From an uncultured Prevotella sp. (lineage in GTDB: Bacteria; Bacteroidota; Bacteroidia; Bacteroidales; Bacteroidaceae), in assembly GCA_946404405.1 (NCBI GenBank), contig CAMJDL010000029.1, positions 1 through 40,696 of the forward strand: DNA of 40,696 nt, written 5' to 3'. Below the pieces are notes generated by a model. It was not told where the DNA came from. It did no database searches and worked only from the letters and a program-made list of their open reading frames with translations. The position numbers and the translations under genes were made by a program. Positions within the stretch are counted from its first letter, which is position 1, and every line of letters begins with the position of its first letter. Shown one piece after another: positions 32,524-40,201 of the stretch.

Positions 32524-34596
32524 ATGAAGAGATATTGGCTGTTAGCTATAGGTTGTTGGCTGTTAGCGCTACTCCTGACGGGATGTGGTGCTGAACAAGC
32601 TTTGAAGAAGGGGGATAAGTATTATGCCCTGGGCGAATACTATGATGCAGCCACGCAATACAAAAAGGCATATTCGCAAACACCTGCCAAGGAACGTGCG
32701 CTGAGAGGTCAGCGAGCACTGAAGATGGCAGAGAGCTATCGAAAAATCAACTATACCCAGAAAGCCATTGCCGCCTATAACAATGCTGTGCGCTATAAGC
32801 AGACGGACTCATTAACCTATCTGCATCTGGCTGAACAGTTGATGAAAAACGGTCAGTACAAGGATGCAGCCAAGAACTATCAGACAGCCATTGACAGTTT
32901 AGAGTTAAGCGTTAAACGTTTAGCAAAGAATAAAAATTCCAAGCTCGAGTTGTTAAATGCTGCTATCTCACAGGCCCGCACAGGTCTGCGCTCAGCCCAA
33001 AAAGCCCCAACATGGAAGGAAGAGGGTTCACGATATATTGTAAAACGCGAGAATTTCTTTAACTCACGACGTTCGGAATATTCGCCTATGCTGGTTGGCG
33101 AAGAGAGCAATCAGTTGTTTTTCACCTCAACACGTAATCAGGCCAAAGGTGACGAGTTGAGCGGTATAACAGGTACGAAGAATGCAGATATCTTTGTTTC
33201 CATCAAAGACGACAAAGGTAAATGGCAGCGTCCTGAGGTGATAGACTCAGAACTGAATAGCGATGGTGAAGAAGGCGTCTGTGCCTTCTCACCTGACGGA
33301 CGAACGATGTATCTGACGCAATGTAAGACTGACAACCAGTATCCACGCTATGCCAATATTGCCACCAGCCAACGTTCTGATGCCGCCTGGAGCAAGGCCA
33401 CAGAACTGGTATTGACACGCGACACGCTGTCAGCCTACGCCCACCCTGCCATTAGTCCTGATGGCGAGTGGCTCTACTTTACAAGTAATATGCCTGGTGG
33501 CAAAGGCGGATACGACATTTGGCGCGTACGACTAACCAGTAGTGGATTGGGGGGTGTCGAGAACCTTGGTACGCCCATCAACACAGCAGGCGACGAGATG
33601 TTCCCAACGTTCCGTCCCAATGGAGACCTCTACTTCTCGAGCAACGGACATGAGGGCATGGGTGGTCTGGACATCTTTATTGCCAAGCCCATAGAGACAC
33701 ATGACAACATATCGAAAAATTCTCAGCTCTACGTCATAGAGCATCCAGGCTATCCTCTGAATTCGCAAGGCGATGACTTCGGTATGACCTTCGAAGGCCT
33801 GAAAAACAAAGGTTTCTTCTCGTCGAATCGAGGCGATGGCAAGGGTTGGGACCATATCTTTTCGTTTGAGAAGCCCGACATCGTCCAGACTGTCAAAGGA
33901 TGGGTCTATGAGGCAGAAGGCTACGAATTACCTCAGGCACAGGTTTATTTGATAGGTAACGACGGTACAAACCTAAAGCTAAGTGTAAAGGGCGATGGTT
34001 CGTTTGTACAGGAAATCAAGCCTGACGTAGATTACGTGCTTTTGGGCACTTGTAAAGGATTCCTTAACCACCAGGAGCAGTTGCGTGTCGACTCAGTGGA
34101 CGAATCGATGGAGTATGTGTTGCAATTCCCATTGGCTTCCATCACGGCCCCTGTGATGATTGACAACATCTTCTACGACTTTGACAAGGCCACCCTACGA
34201 CCTGAATCGACTGAAGCACTGGACAAACTGGTGGCATTGCTGAAGGAGAATCCCAACGTAGCTATCGAACTCAGCGCACACTGCGACTACAAGGGACCTG
34301 CCGAATACAACAAGCTTCTGAGTCAGCGACGTGCTGAAACCGTCGTGAGATATCTGGTGGAGCACGGCATTGAGGCCGACCGTCTGACCTCCATGGGTTA
34401 TGGTAAGGAGAAGCCCAAAACCATCCGTAAGAAGCTGACGGAGAAGTATCCTTTCCTAAAAGAAAATGACGTCTTGACGGAAGACTTCATCAAGACGCTG
34501 GAGAACGAGGAACAGCAGGAGCAGTGCAACCAGCTGAACCGTCGTACAGAATTCATAGTGCTGAGAACTACTTACGGGCTAACTCCGAAGAAATAA
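32524..34596 (+). CDS. porE: PorE-like lipoprotein: TPR, PD40 propeller, CRD and OmpA domains (690 aa)
   Basis: A lipobox (LTGC, Cys21) marks an outer-membrane lipoprotein. Domain order is TPR repeats (about residues 28-130), a WD40/PD40-type propeller with repeated SPDGRTMYLTQ and FRPNGDLYFSSN strands (about 175-410), a carboxypeptidase-regulatory-like domain (about 455-530; VKGWVYEAEG), and an OmpA peptidoglycan-binding domain (about 545-655; IDNIFYDFDKATLRPES, HCDYKGPAEYN, LSQRRAETVVRYL). This order is that of PorE, a T9SS component in Porphyromonas, and the window contains three proteins with T9SS-like tails. It probably anchors the secretion complex to peptidoglycan. Two in-frame short repeats are visible: a 21-bp duplication inside the signal peptide and a heptamer array at 32896. 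Confidence 0.8.
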   Translation: MKRYWLLAIGCWLLALLLTGCGAEQALKKGDKYYALGEYYDAATQYKKAYSQTPAKERALRGQRALKMAESYRKINYTQKAIAAYNNAVRYKQTDSLTYLHLAEQLMKNGQYKDAAKNYQTAIDSLELSVKRLAKNKNSKLELLNAAISQARTGLRSAQKAPTWKEEGSRYIVKRENFFNSRRSEYSPMLVGEESNQLFFTSTRNQAKGDELSGITGTKNADIFVSIKDDKGKWQRPEVIDSELNSDGEEGVCAFSPDGRTMYLTQCKTDNQYPRYANIATSQRSDAAWSKATELVLTRDTLSAYAHPAISPDGEWLYFTSNMPGGKGGYDIWRVRLTSSGLGGVENLGTPINTAGDEMFPTFRPNGDLYFSSNGHEGMGGLDIFIAKPIETHDNISKNSQLYVIEHPGYPLNSQGDDFGMTFEGLKNKGFFSSNRGDGKGWDHIFSFEKPDIVQTVKGWVYEAEGYELPQAQVYLIGNDGTNLKLSVKGDGSFVQEIKPDVDYVLLGTCKGFLNHQEQLRVDSVDESMEYVLQFPLASITAPVMIDNIFYDFDKATLRPESTEALDKLVALLKENPNVAIELSAHCDYKGPAEYNKLLSQRRAETVVRYLVEHGIEADRLTSMGYGKEKPKTIRKKLTEKYPFLKENDVLTEDFIKTLENEEQQEQCNQLNRRTEFIVLRTTYGLTPKK
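32535..32567 (+). repeat. 21-bp duplication inside the porE signal peptide
   Basis: TTGGCTGTTAGC at 32535-32546 and again at 32556-32567, a 21-bp step encoding the repeated hydrophobic core (YWLLAIG / CWLLALL). Confidence 0.7.
32896..32930 (+). repeat. Heptamer array inside porE
   Basis: AGTTTAG, AGTTAAG, CGTTAAA, CGTTTAG, CAAAGAA: five 7-nt steps in coding sequence, translated as SLELSVKRLAKN between the TPR and propeller domains. The last unit is weak. Confidence 0.55.
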
Positions 34597-34936
34597 TCTC
34601 ACCAGTACCCACAAACAAGAGTCCAAAGACCACTGAGAACAGCATCAGCAGGTTGATGCTGAACGACTGTGTTGCCATGGTGCGCAGCATAACTTCAAAC
34701 TGAACAGCCAGCAACTCCCAGCCATGGAACGCCACAAATAGTACTGCGAAGACGGAAACGCAGAAAATCGTCCACAGTTTAGAAAAACGTTGAACGTTGA
34801 ACGATGAACGTTGAACATTCGACGACGCCAACTGCTGCATAACACGTTCCGTAAAGCCATTGTCTTCTATCTTCTGATTGGCTGCCTCGCTAAAAAACTG
34901 CTGAAGCAAGCGCTCGTCATTATCTATCATATCCAT
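34568..34936 (-). CDS. DUF5056-like single-operon membrane protein after the sigma factor (122 aa)
   Basis: An acidic N-terminus (NDERLLQQFFSEAANQKIEDNGFTERVMQQL) is followed by two membrane helices (about residues 62-82 and 92-115). This matches small proteins (DUF5056-like) that follow ECF sigma genes in Bacteroidales and may act as anti-sigma or membrane tether; this role is inference. The start overlaps the sigma gene by 17 nt (or 11 nt if ATG 34930 is used). The 3' end overlaps porE by 29 nt on the other strand. A five-unit heptamer array encodes the SNVQRSSFNVQR segment. Confidence 0.65.
   Translation of the reverse strand: MDMIDNDERLLQQFFSEAANQKIEDNGFTERVMQQLASSNVQRSSFNVQRFSKLWTIFCVSVFAVLFVAFHGWELLAVQFEVMLRTMATQSFSINLLMLFSVVFGLLFVGTGEIISSELARK
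34787..34821. repeat. Heptamer array inside the DUF5056-like gene
   Basis: ACGTTGA, ACGTTGA, ACGATGA, ACGTTGA, ACATTCG: exactly 35 nt in coding sequence, read through in shifting frame as SNVQRSSFNVQR. Confidence 0.8.
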
Positions 34937-35477
34937 TCTGTCTTAAATACGTTGCTAATTTCTCCTTACCTCTTGACAGGTGCGACTTCACCGTGCCATC
35001 CTTGAGACCTGTTATCTTGGCGATGCCTGCAATATCATAGCCATCGATGAGTTGCAGGGTGATGCAGGTCCTTTCATCAGGCTTCAGGAGTGCTAATGCT
35101 GCGTAGAGGTCCATTTGAAATGAGGAATGAGAAGTGAGGAATGAGGAATGGACTGAACTGTCATTTTTCATTTCGACATTCACATTACTCATTTCTAATT
35201 TCTCATTTCTCATTTTACGACAGTAGTCATAGAACACATTGTAGGCAATACGCATAATCCATGTCTGGAACGATGCCAAGCCTTTGAAAGAGCGGATGTT
35301 GGTATATGCCTTGATAAACGTGTCCTGTGCCAAGTCGTCACTTAACTGACTATCTCCCAGCGTCTGGTTCAGGAAGAACCTGCGTACAGGTGACTGGTAT
35401 CGGCATACGAGCTCGTCGAAAGCCCGTTTGTTGCCGAACACCGCCACCTGCGCTACAAGAGATATATCAGTTGTCAT
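34920..35477 (-). CDS. RNA polymerase ECF-type sigma-70 factor (185 aa)
   Basis: Region 2 is visible as FDELVCRYQSPVRRFFLNQ, DDLAQDTFIKAYTNI and FQTWIMRIAYNVFYDYCRK (about residues 15-88). Region 4 is LLKPDERTCITLQLIDGYDIAGIAKITGLKDGTVKSHLSRGKEKL (about 130-178) with a helix-turn-helix. Between them, residues about 88-120 come from short repeats (EKLEMSNVNVEMKNDSSVHS), an enlarged linker. It directs core polymerase to a stress or envelope regulon; the surrounding cluster (GIN lipoprotein, membrane protein, PspC, DUF5056-like) suggests envelope stress. It is 22 nt downstream of pspC and overlaps the next gene, so it is co-transcribed. Confidence 0.85.
   Translation of the reverse strand: MTTDISLVAQVAVFGNKRAFDELVCRYQSPVRRFFLNQTLGDSQLSDDLAQDTFIKAYTNIRSFKGLASFQTWIMRIAYNVFYDYCRKMRNEKLEMSNVNVEMKNDSSVHSSFLTSHSSFQMDLYAALALLKPDERTCITLQLIDGYDIAGIAKITGLKDGTVKSHLSRGKEKLATYLRQNGYDR
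35119..35214. repeat. Inverted pair of heptamer arrays inside the sigma factor gene
   Basis: The left array is five AATGAGG-like units (35119-35153), the right array five TCTCATT-like units (35180-35214), in opposite orientation. The arms are imperfect reverse complements over about 34 nt and could form a long hairpin in the mRNA, in frame in the region 2-4 linker. Confidence 0.75.
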
Positions 35478-35499
35478 TCAATTATTTCGTTATGTCAAA

Positions 35500-35691
35500 C
35501 TACAATTGAGTCTTTGCAGGAATGATGATCCAAGCTACGATATAGAAAGGAACACCTGCGAAAGCTGTAAACAGCGTCAGAGCTGCATAGCCTAAGCGAA
35601 CGGCTACTGGATCGAAGTCCATATACTCTGCGAATCCTGCGCACACACCGCCCAACACGCGGTCGTTGCTACGTTGTAATTTCTTAGTCAT
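35500..35691 (-). CDS. PspC-domain small membrane protein (63 aa)
   Basis: The sequence KLQRSNDRVLGGVCAGFAEYMDFDPVAVRLGYAALTLF is the PspC domain, with one or two membrane helices and little else. PspC domains occur in phage-shock and envelope-stress systems as inner-membrane sensors. It lies in the cluster with the sigma factor (22 nt) and the 222-aa membrane protein (12 nt). Confidence 0.9.
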   Translation of the reverse strand: MTKKLQRSNDRVLGGVCAGFAEYMDFDPVAVRLGYAALTLFTAFAGVPFYIVAWIIIPAKTQL

Positions 35692-35703
35692 AATTATTCT
35701 GTC

Positions 35704-36372
35704 TTAAACGTTATCTAAATCTTGTCTCCTTTGTGCTGTCTTGCCTGCAAACACCTTACCAAGTCCGATGCAGAACACCAAGGCACCTATTCCGAAGCCT
35801 ACTGTACCAGCAGCAAATCCTAAGAATATCATCAAGCCAACTCCTACGAAGCACTGGCGCATGCCACGCTGGTAGTCGCTATTGTCAAAATCGCCGTCTT
35901 TGTCCTTCAACAGACCGTCAGGAATGGGCTGTCCCTGCTGCATAGCCATCTGTGCCAGACGCATCTTCTCCTTGCGGTTCTTGTTGATGAAGTAGAACAG
36001 CGCGATGATGATGAACACAGGAGCCAGCACAAAGATGATGAGCAGTACACACAGTACGAAGAACATGCCAGCGATATCCTTGCTTCTCATATCACCAAAG
36101 GCGTGACTAATCATGCTGCCAAAGCTGTCATCGTCTATCTCGTAGGTCGTAGTGTTCGTGCTCCAGGGAGACGTTGACGTCGTGATGGTAACTTTCGCCT
36201 TGCCCGATTTTGCAGTGTCTGAGGTCGTAGTGTCAGAAAACGCCTCAATAACGCCATTGTTTGTCGAGTCCACCAATTCCTTACGTGGTGTATGACGATG
36301 TTTCTGTCCTGCTGCCTGCATGCCCATTGAGAGTGTGAGCAGCAATGCCATTGTGAATATAACCTTTTTCAT
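35704..36372 (-). CDS. Membrane protein of the DUF6249 type (222 aa)
   Basis: A signal peptide (residues 1-20) is followed by a polar Thr/Ser-rich periplasmic segment, one helix (about 100-128, VLCVLLIIFVLAPVFIIIALFYF), a basic cytosolic loop with KNRKEKMRLAQMAMQQGQPIPDGLL, and two further helices. The loop motif is typical of DUF6249-type proteins that accompany PspC and ECF sigma genes in Bacteroidales. The biochemical role is not known. Gaps of 27 nt and 12 nt to its neighbours indicate one operon. Confidence 0.65.
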   Translation of the reverse strand: MKKVIFTMALLLTLSMGMQAAGQKHRHTPRKELVDSTNNGVIEAFSDTTTSDTAKSGKAKVTITTSTSPWSTNTTTYEIDDDSFGSMISHAFGDMRSKDIAGMFFVLCVLLIIFVLAPVFIIIALFYFINKNRKEKMRLAQMAMQQGQPIPDGLLKDKDGDFDNSDYQRGMRQCFVGVGLMIFLGFAAGTVGFGIGALVFCIGLGKVFAGKTAQRRQDLDNV

Positions 36373-36399
36373 ATTCGATCTGTTTTTGTAGTTATGTTA

Positions 36400-37113
36400 T
36401 CATTTCCTAATATTCAATCCGCTTGTATGCATATCACCAGAACCACGCACATTCGATTTGTAGTCTGTGACATCACCAGTCAGCTCAATGTCACCAGAGC
36501 CCGTCAGATTAGCCTCAACCATACCACTCTTGTCGTAGTTCATCTTGACATCGCCAGAGCCTACCAGATTTACAGAAGAGCGCAACATCTTGACGTTTTT
36601 CACTTCCACATCTCCTGAACCCACCAGCGAGACATTGACCTCATCGCAGATGATATTGTCGAACTCAATATCGCCAGAACCATTCAGTGTGATATTCAGA
36701 ATGTCAGTATCCAACAGCTGTTTACATTCGAAATCACCAGAGCCTTTCAAGTCAATGCCGAGGAAGTCGGGAGACGTCACATATACCGTCACATCTTTAC
36801 TGTCGGAAACCCCGATGTTCAGAAATTTATTGCTTCCCTTCATATTGACCACCAGAGCGTTGCCTTCCACACGGGTTTGCACATCCTTGATAACATCTGC
36901 GGGAGCCTTAACCAACACAGAGAAAGAATCAGCCTGAGCATACTTCACGTCTAACGAGCCAAGCTGTTCTATACGTTCAAAGCCCTTTAGCGAACGGGAC
37001 TCTTCTGCCAGTGTCTCCGTTTCTGAGAAATCAACTTTCAACCCGTGACATGAGCAGGACGTCAGCATTCCAAGAGCTACAAGAGCCACAACTGATAAAA
37101 TTACCTTTTTCAT
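36400..37113 (-). CDS. GIN-domain (DUF2807) lipoprotein (237 aa)
   Basis: The N-terminus has a lipobox-like MLTSC, so it is probably a lipoprotein. The rest is a right-handed beta-solenoid GIN domain: LKGSGDFE, LNGSGDIEF, LVGSGDVEV, LVGSGDVKM, LTGSGDIEL and VRGSGDMH mark six turns about 20-25 aa apart. GIN-domain proteins are common at the Bacteroidetes surface or periplasm and are called putative adhesin heads, but their ligand is unknown. First gene of the five-gene sigma cluster; promoter at 37169-37200. Confidence 0.85.
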   Translation of the reverse strand: MKKVILSVVALVALGMLTSCSCHGLKVDFSETETLAEESRSLKGFERIEQLGSLDVKYAQADSFSVLVKAPADVIKDVQTRVEGNALVVNMKGSNKFLNIGVSDSKDVTVYVTSPDFLGIDLKGSGDFECKQLLDTDILNITLNGSGDIEFDNIICDEVNVSLVGSGDVEVKNVKMLRSSVNLVGSGDVKMNYDKSGMVEANLTGSGDIELTGDVTDYKSNVRGSGDMHTSGLNIRK

Positions 37114-37164
37114 ACTTTCTTTTTTTAAATCTTTTGTCTGTTAGACGTAATTCTTTTTAATTTA

Positions 37165-37196
37165 GTTGCAAAGGTGCAATTTTTTTTTTAATTTTG
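37165..37196 (+). promoter_or_regulatory. Promoter of the rsmF-thyA-folA genes
   Basis: GTTG (37165-37168), 20-nt gap, TAATTTTG (37189-37196). The expected start point is at or next to the ATG at 37204, so the mRNA may have almost no leader. Confidence 0.45.
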
Positions 37197-37200
37197 CAAG
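37169..37200 (-). promoter_or_regulatory. Promoter of the GIN-sigma cluster
   Basis: Minus strand CTTG (37197-37200), 20-nt gap, CACCTTTG (37169-37176), each with one change from consensus. It overlaps the plus-strand promoter of the rsmF-like gene. Confidence 0.4.
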
Positions 37201-37203
37201 CAA

Positions 37204-38424
37204 ATGACGCAATTACCTGTTGCTTTCACAGAAAAAACGCGCCTGTTGATGGGCGACGAGCGCTTCGAACGATACCTGAAATCGTTTGAGGAGGACGTTC
37301 CTGTTAGCATCCGTCTTAATCCGCAGAAGGCAACAGGCATGGAAGTTATCGATGGAGAACAGGTGCCCTGGTGCCAAAATGGCTACTATCTGAAGCAGCG
37401 CCCTAACTTTACGATGGATCCTCTGTTCCACGCAGGCAGCTACTATGTGCAGGAAGCCGCATCGATGTTCCTTGATGAAGCGCTCAGGCAAATTTACACA
37501 GCGGAACCGACCCTATTGTGTAAATATGCTCTTGACCTCTGCGCGGCTCCTGGCGGGAAGTCCACCCTACTCCGTGCTGCATTGCCCGAGGATTGTGTCC
37601 TTTACTCCAATGAACCCATCCGCAATCGCGCCAGTATTCTGCTGGAGAACGTGACGAAGTGGGGCTACAAGAATCATATCGTCACGAATGCATACCCCAA
37701 GGACTATCGTAAGTCGAAGATGAAGTTCGACCTCATTCTCTGTGACGTGCCCTGCTCTGGCGAAGGCATGTTCCGCAAAGACGAAGCCACCATCCGTGAA
37801 TGGAGTCCACAGAACGTCGAGAAGTGTTGGCAGTTGCAGCGCGAGATTGTCAACGATGCATGGGCCTGTCTGAACGACGGAGGTCTATTAATATATAGTA
37901 CGTGTACATTTAATACAAAAGAGAACGAGGAGAACATCCGCTGGATATTAGAGACGTTCGACGACGCCAAGGTGATACCTATAGAAACGAAGCCCGAATG
38001 GAACATTACCGGCTCGCTGCTCGAAGGTTTCAACGAACCCGTCTATCGTTTTATCCCCGGCATCACACGTGGCGAAGGCCTTTTTATGTGTGCCCTAAGC
38101 AAGCAAGGACGAAGCCTTAGGGTTCAGGCCTCGAAGCCTAAGGGTTCAGGCCTTGAAGCCTTAGGGTTCACAGGCAGCAGTCTAGAGCGCCCTACAGGTC
38201 AGGTTGAACTCACCTACCAGCAAGCCATTGCCTATCTGCGTGGCGAAGCACTGGTGTTACCTGCCGAGGCTCCTCGTGGTATTATCGAGGTGACCTTTAT
38301 GGGACACGCGCTCGGACAGGTAAAGAACATTGGTTCTCGCGCCAACAACCTATACCCCAAGCCCTGGCGCATCAAGACAACACATATACCCAACGAATAC
38401 GAACCTATACTTCAACAGATATGA
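37204..38424 (+). CDS. RsmF/NOL1-NOP2-Sun family rRNA cytosine-C5 methyltransferase (406 aa)
   Basis: The SAM-binding motif [15 protein letters not shown] (about residues 117-131) and the two family cysteines in [11 protein letters not shown] (about 184) and [15 protein letters not shown] (about 233) identify a 5-methylcytosine RNA methyltransferase of the RsmF/RsmB type. The C-terminal part (about 335-406) fits the RsmF-specific domain ending [14 protein letters not shown]. Between them, residues about 303-325 come from a 22-bp tandem repeat. It overlaps thyA by 4 nt (ATGA), indicating coupling. The exact rRNA position modified cannot be told. Confidence 0.85.
   Translation: MTQLPVAFTEKTRLLMGDERFERYLKSFEEDVPVSIRLNPQKATGMEVIDGEQVPWCQNGYYLKQRPNFTMDPLFHAGSYYVQEAASMFLDEALRQIYTAEPTLLCKYALDLCAAPGGKSTLLRAALPEDCVLYSNEPIRNRASILLENVTKWGYKNHIVTNAYPKDYRKSKMKFDLILCDVPCSGEGMFRKDEATIREWSPQNVEKCWQLQREIVNDAWACLNDGGLLIYSTCTFNTKENEENIRWILETFDDAKVIPIETKPEWNITGSLLEGFNEPVYRFIPGITRGEGLFMCALSKQGRSLRVQASKPKGSGLEALGFTGSSLERPTGQVELTYQQAIAYLRGEALVLPAEAPRGIIEVTFMGHALGQVKNIGSRANNLYPKPWRIKTTHIPNEYEPILQQI
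38111..38176 (+). repeat. 22-bp tandem repeat (three units) inside the rsmF-like gene
   Basis: GAAGCCTTAGGGTTCAGGCC-type units start at 38111, 38133 and 38155; the third is partly diverged after 16 nt. Because 22 is not a multiple of three, each unit is read in a different frame, together replacing the interdomain linker. Confidence 0.85.
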
Positions 38425-39215
38425 AACAATATTTAGACATACTTAACCGTATCCTGACAGAAGGAACGGAAAAAGGCGACCGTACAGGCACGGGCACCAT
38501 CAGCATCTTTGGTACACAAAGCCGTTATAATCTGGAAGACGGTTTTCCGCTCTTGACCACCAAAAAGCTACACCTCAAGTCCATTATCTACGAACTGCTG
38601 TGGTTCCTGAATGGCGACACCAACGTCAAGTACCTGCAGGAACACGGCGTGCGAATCTGGAACGAGTGGGCTGACGAAAACGGCGAATTAGGCCCCGTCT
38701 ATGGTCACCAGTGGCGTTCGTGGCCTGACTATAACGGAGGCGTGATAGACCAGATACAATACGTGGTCGACCAGTTGAAGACCAATCCCAATTCGCGTCG
38801 TATGATTGTCTCTGCATGGAATGTGGCTGAAGTCAACAAGATGGCACTGCCCCCGTGTCACACCATTTTCCAGTTCTATGTCGCAGGTGACCGTCTGTCG
38901 CTGCAACTCTACCAGCGTTCAGCAGACACCTTCCTGGGCGTACCGTTCAACATTGCGTCGTATGCCCTGCTGCTCCAGATGATGGCACAGGTAACGGGTT
39001 TCAAACCTGGTGACTTCATCCATACTACTGGTGACACCCACCTCTATCTGAACCACATCGAGCAGGCCAAACTTCAGTTGACTCGTGAGCCTCGTCCGTT
39101 GCCCACCATGAAGATAAATCCAGACGTAAAGAGCATCTTCGACTTCCATTACGAAGACTTCGAACTTGTTGGATACGATCCACATCCACATATCAAGGCA
39201 GAAGTCTCTGTGTAA
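38421..39215 (+). CDS. thyA: Thymidylate synthase (264 aa)
   Basis: ThyA methylates dUMP to dTMP using methylene-tetrahydrofolate. The length (264 aa) equals the E. coli enzyme, and the catalytic Cys146 is in [11 protein letters not shown]. Other landmarks are DRTGTGT near the start (phosphate-binding Arg), [20 protein letters not shown] and [15 protein letters not shown]. It follows the rsmF-like gene with a 4-nt overlap and precedes folA, which regenerates the folate it oxidises. Confidence 0.97.
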   Translation: MKQYLDILNRILTEGTEKGDRTGTGTISIFGTQSRYNLEDGFPLLTTKKLHLKSIIYELLWFLNGDTNVKYLQEHGVRIWNEWADENGELGPVYGHQWRSWPDYNGGVIDQIQYVVDQLKTNPNSRRMIVSAWNVAEVNKMALPPCHTIFQFYVAGDRLSLQLYQRSADTFLGVPFNIASYALLLQMMAQVTGFKPGDFIHTTGDTHLYLNHIEQAKLQLTREPRPLPTMKINPDVKSIFDFHYEDFELVGYDPHPHIKAEVSV

Positions 39216-39248
39216 TTAGGAATTAGGAATTATAAATTCGGAATTATG
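39214..39248 (+). repeat. Heptamer array running into the folA start codon
   Basis: AATTAGG, AATTAGG, AATTATA, AATTCGG, AATTATG: exactly 35 nt filling the thyA-folA gap. The last unit contains the ATG of folA (39246-39248). Confidence 0.85.
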
Positions 39249-39725
39249 ATTAGCATTATAGCAGCAGTGGCAAAGAATCGTGCCATTGGTTTCCAAAACA
39301 AGCTGATATATTGGTTGCCTAACGACCTGAAACGCTTTAAGTCGCTGACAACGGGACATACCATCGTGATGGGTCGAAAGACCTTTGAGTCATTGCCCAA
39401 GGGTGCTCTGCCCAATCGCAGGAACGTGGTATTGTCAAGAACGGCAAAGGAGCTGCCTGGTTGCGAGGTTTTTCCCACCCTTGATGCAGCATTACAGAGT
39501 TGCAAGGCTGACGAGGACGTGTATATCATTGGTGGTGCACGTGTCTATGAACAGGCCATCAGCATAGCTGATCGTCTCTGTCTGACGGAGGTTGACGACA
39601 CGCCTGCTGAGGCTGATGCTTTCTTCCCTGACTATAGCGAATGGTGCATAGAGAACAAGGAAGAGCATGAGAAAGACGAGAAGCACGCCTTTAATTATGC
39701 TTTTGTGGATTTTGTGAGGCAGTAG
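39246..39725 (+). CDS. folA: Dihydrofolate reductase (159 aa)
   Basis: FolA reduces dihydrofolate to tetrahydrofolate with NADPH. Visible are MISIIAAVAKNRAIG, the acidic active-site region WLPNDLKRFK (Asp27-equivalent), the NADPH site VMGRKTFESLP and the IIGGARVYEQ loop. It is the normal partner of thyA directly upstream. The 3' end overlaps the convergent exbD gene by 35 nt. Its start codon is embedded in a heptamer array, which fixes the start at 39246. Confidence 0.95.
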   Translation: MISIIAAVAKNRAIGFQNKLIYWLPNDLKRFKSLTTGHTIVMGRKTFESLPKGALPNRRNVVLSRTAKELPGCEVFPTLDAALQSCKADEDVYIIGGARVYEQAISIADRLCLTEVDDTPAEADAFFPDYSEWCIENKEEHEKDEKHAFNYAFVDFVRQ

Positions 39726-40170
39726 CAGAATAGTTGATGTTTAGGGCACCCGCTCTGCGCAACGCCTGTTTTACGTCGTTGATGACACCCATCTCCGTAT
39801 CCCTATCGGCACGGATACTGATGGTCATGTGCTGGCGTTCGTCTTCCGACATCTGTTCGCGTTCTTTCTTGATTTCATCAGGAATCTGGGCTACCGTCAC
39901 ATAGCGGTCGTTTAGTTGGATACGCGTCTCGTCGCCTATCACATGCCCTTGATCATCAATGGGTTTACCAATAAACAGATAAACCAAACCAGCCTTACGT
40001 CCCTTCTCCACCTCCGTTCCCTGTGGCACTTCATAGCGAACCTTGGGTGTCACCTCGCGCATGTGAGTAACAATCATAAAGAAGAATAGCACCGTAAATA
40101 TCAAGTCGGGCAGCGCTGCCAAGTTCAAACCTGGCACCTCACGATTCTGTTTATGACGGAAACGACTCAT
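39691..40170 (-). CDS. exbD: ExbD-type biopolymer transport protein (159 aa)
   Basis: One N-terminal membrane helix (NLAALPDLIFTVLFFFMIVTHM, with the conserved Asp of the ExbD/TolR helix) follows a short basic cytosolic tail, and a periplasmic domain ends with a VINDVKQALRRAGALNINY helix-strand typical of ExbD. It forms the proton-driven motor with ExbB and TonB that powers outer-membrane uptake. It is the second of two exbD genes, 31 nt after the first; exbB is expected beyond the window edge. It ends inside the folA 3' end. Confidence 0.9.
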   Translation of the reverse strand: MSRFRHKQNREVPGLNLAALPDLIFTVLFFFMIVTHMREVTPKVRYEVPQGTEVEKGRKAGLVYLFIGKPIDDQGHVIGDETRIQLNDRYVTVAQIPDEIKKEREQMSEDERQHMTISIRADRDTEMGVINDVKQALRRAGALNINYSATASQNPQKHN

Positions 40171-40201
40171 TTCGATATTTCGAGATTACGACATTACGAT
40201 G
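40170..40201. repeat. Octamer array (four units) between the exbD genes
   Basis: TTTCGATA, TTTCGAGA, TTACGACA, TTACGATG. It begins at the first base of the exbD start codon and fills the gap to the upstream exbD gene. Confidence 0.75.
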
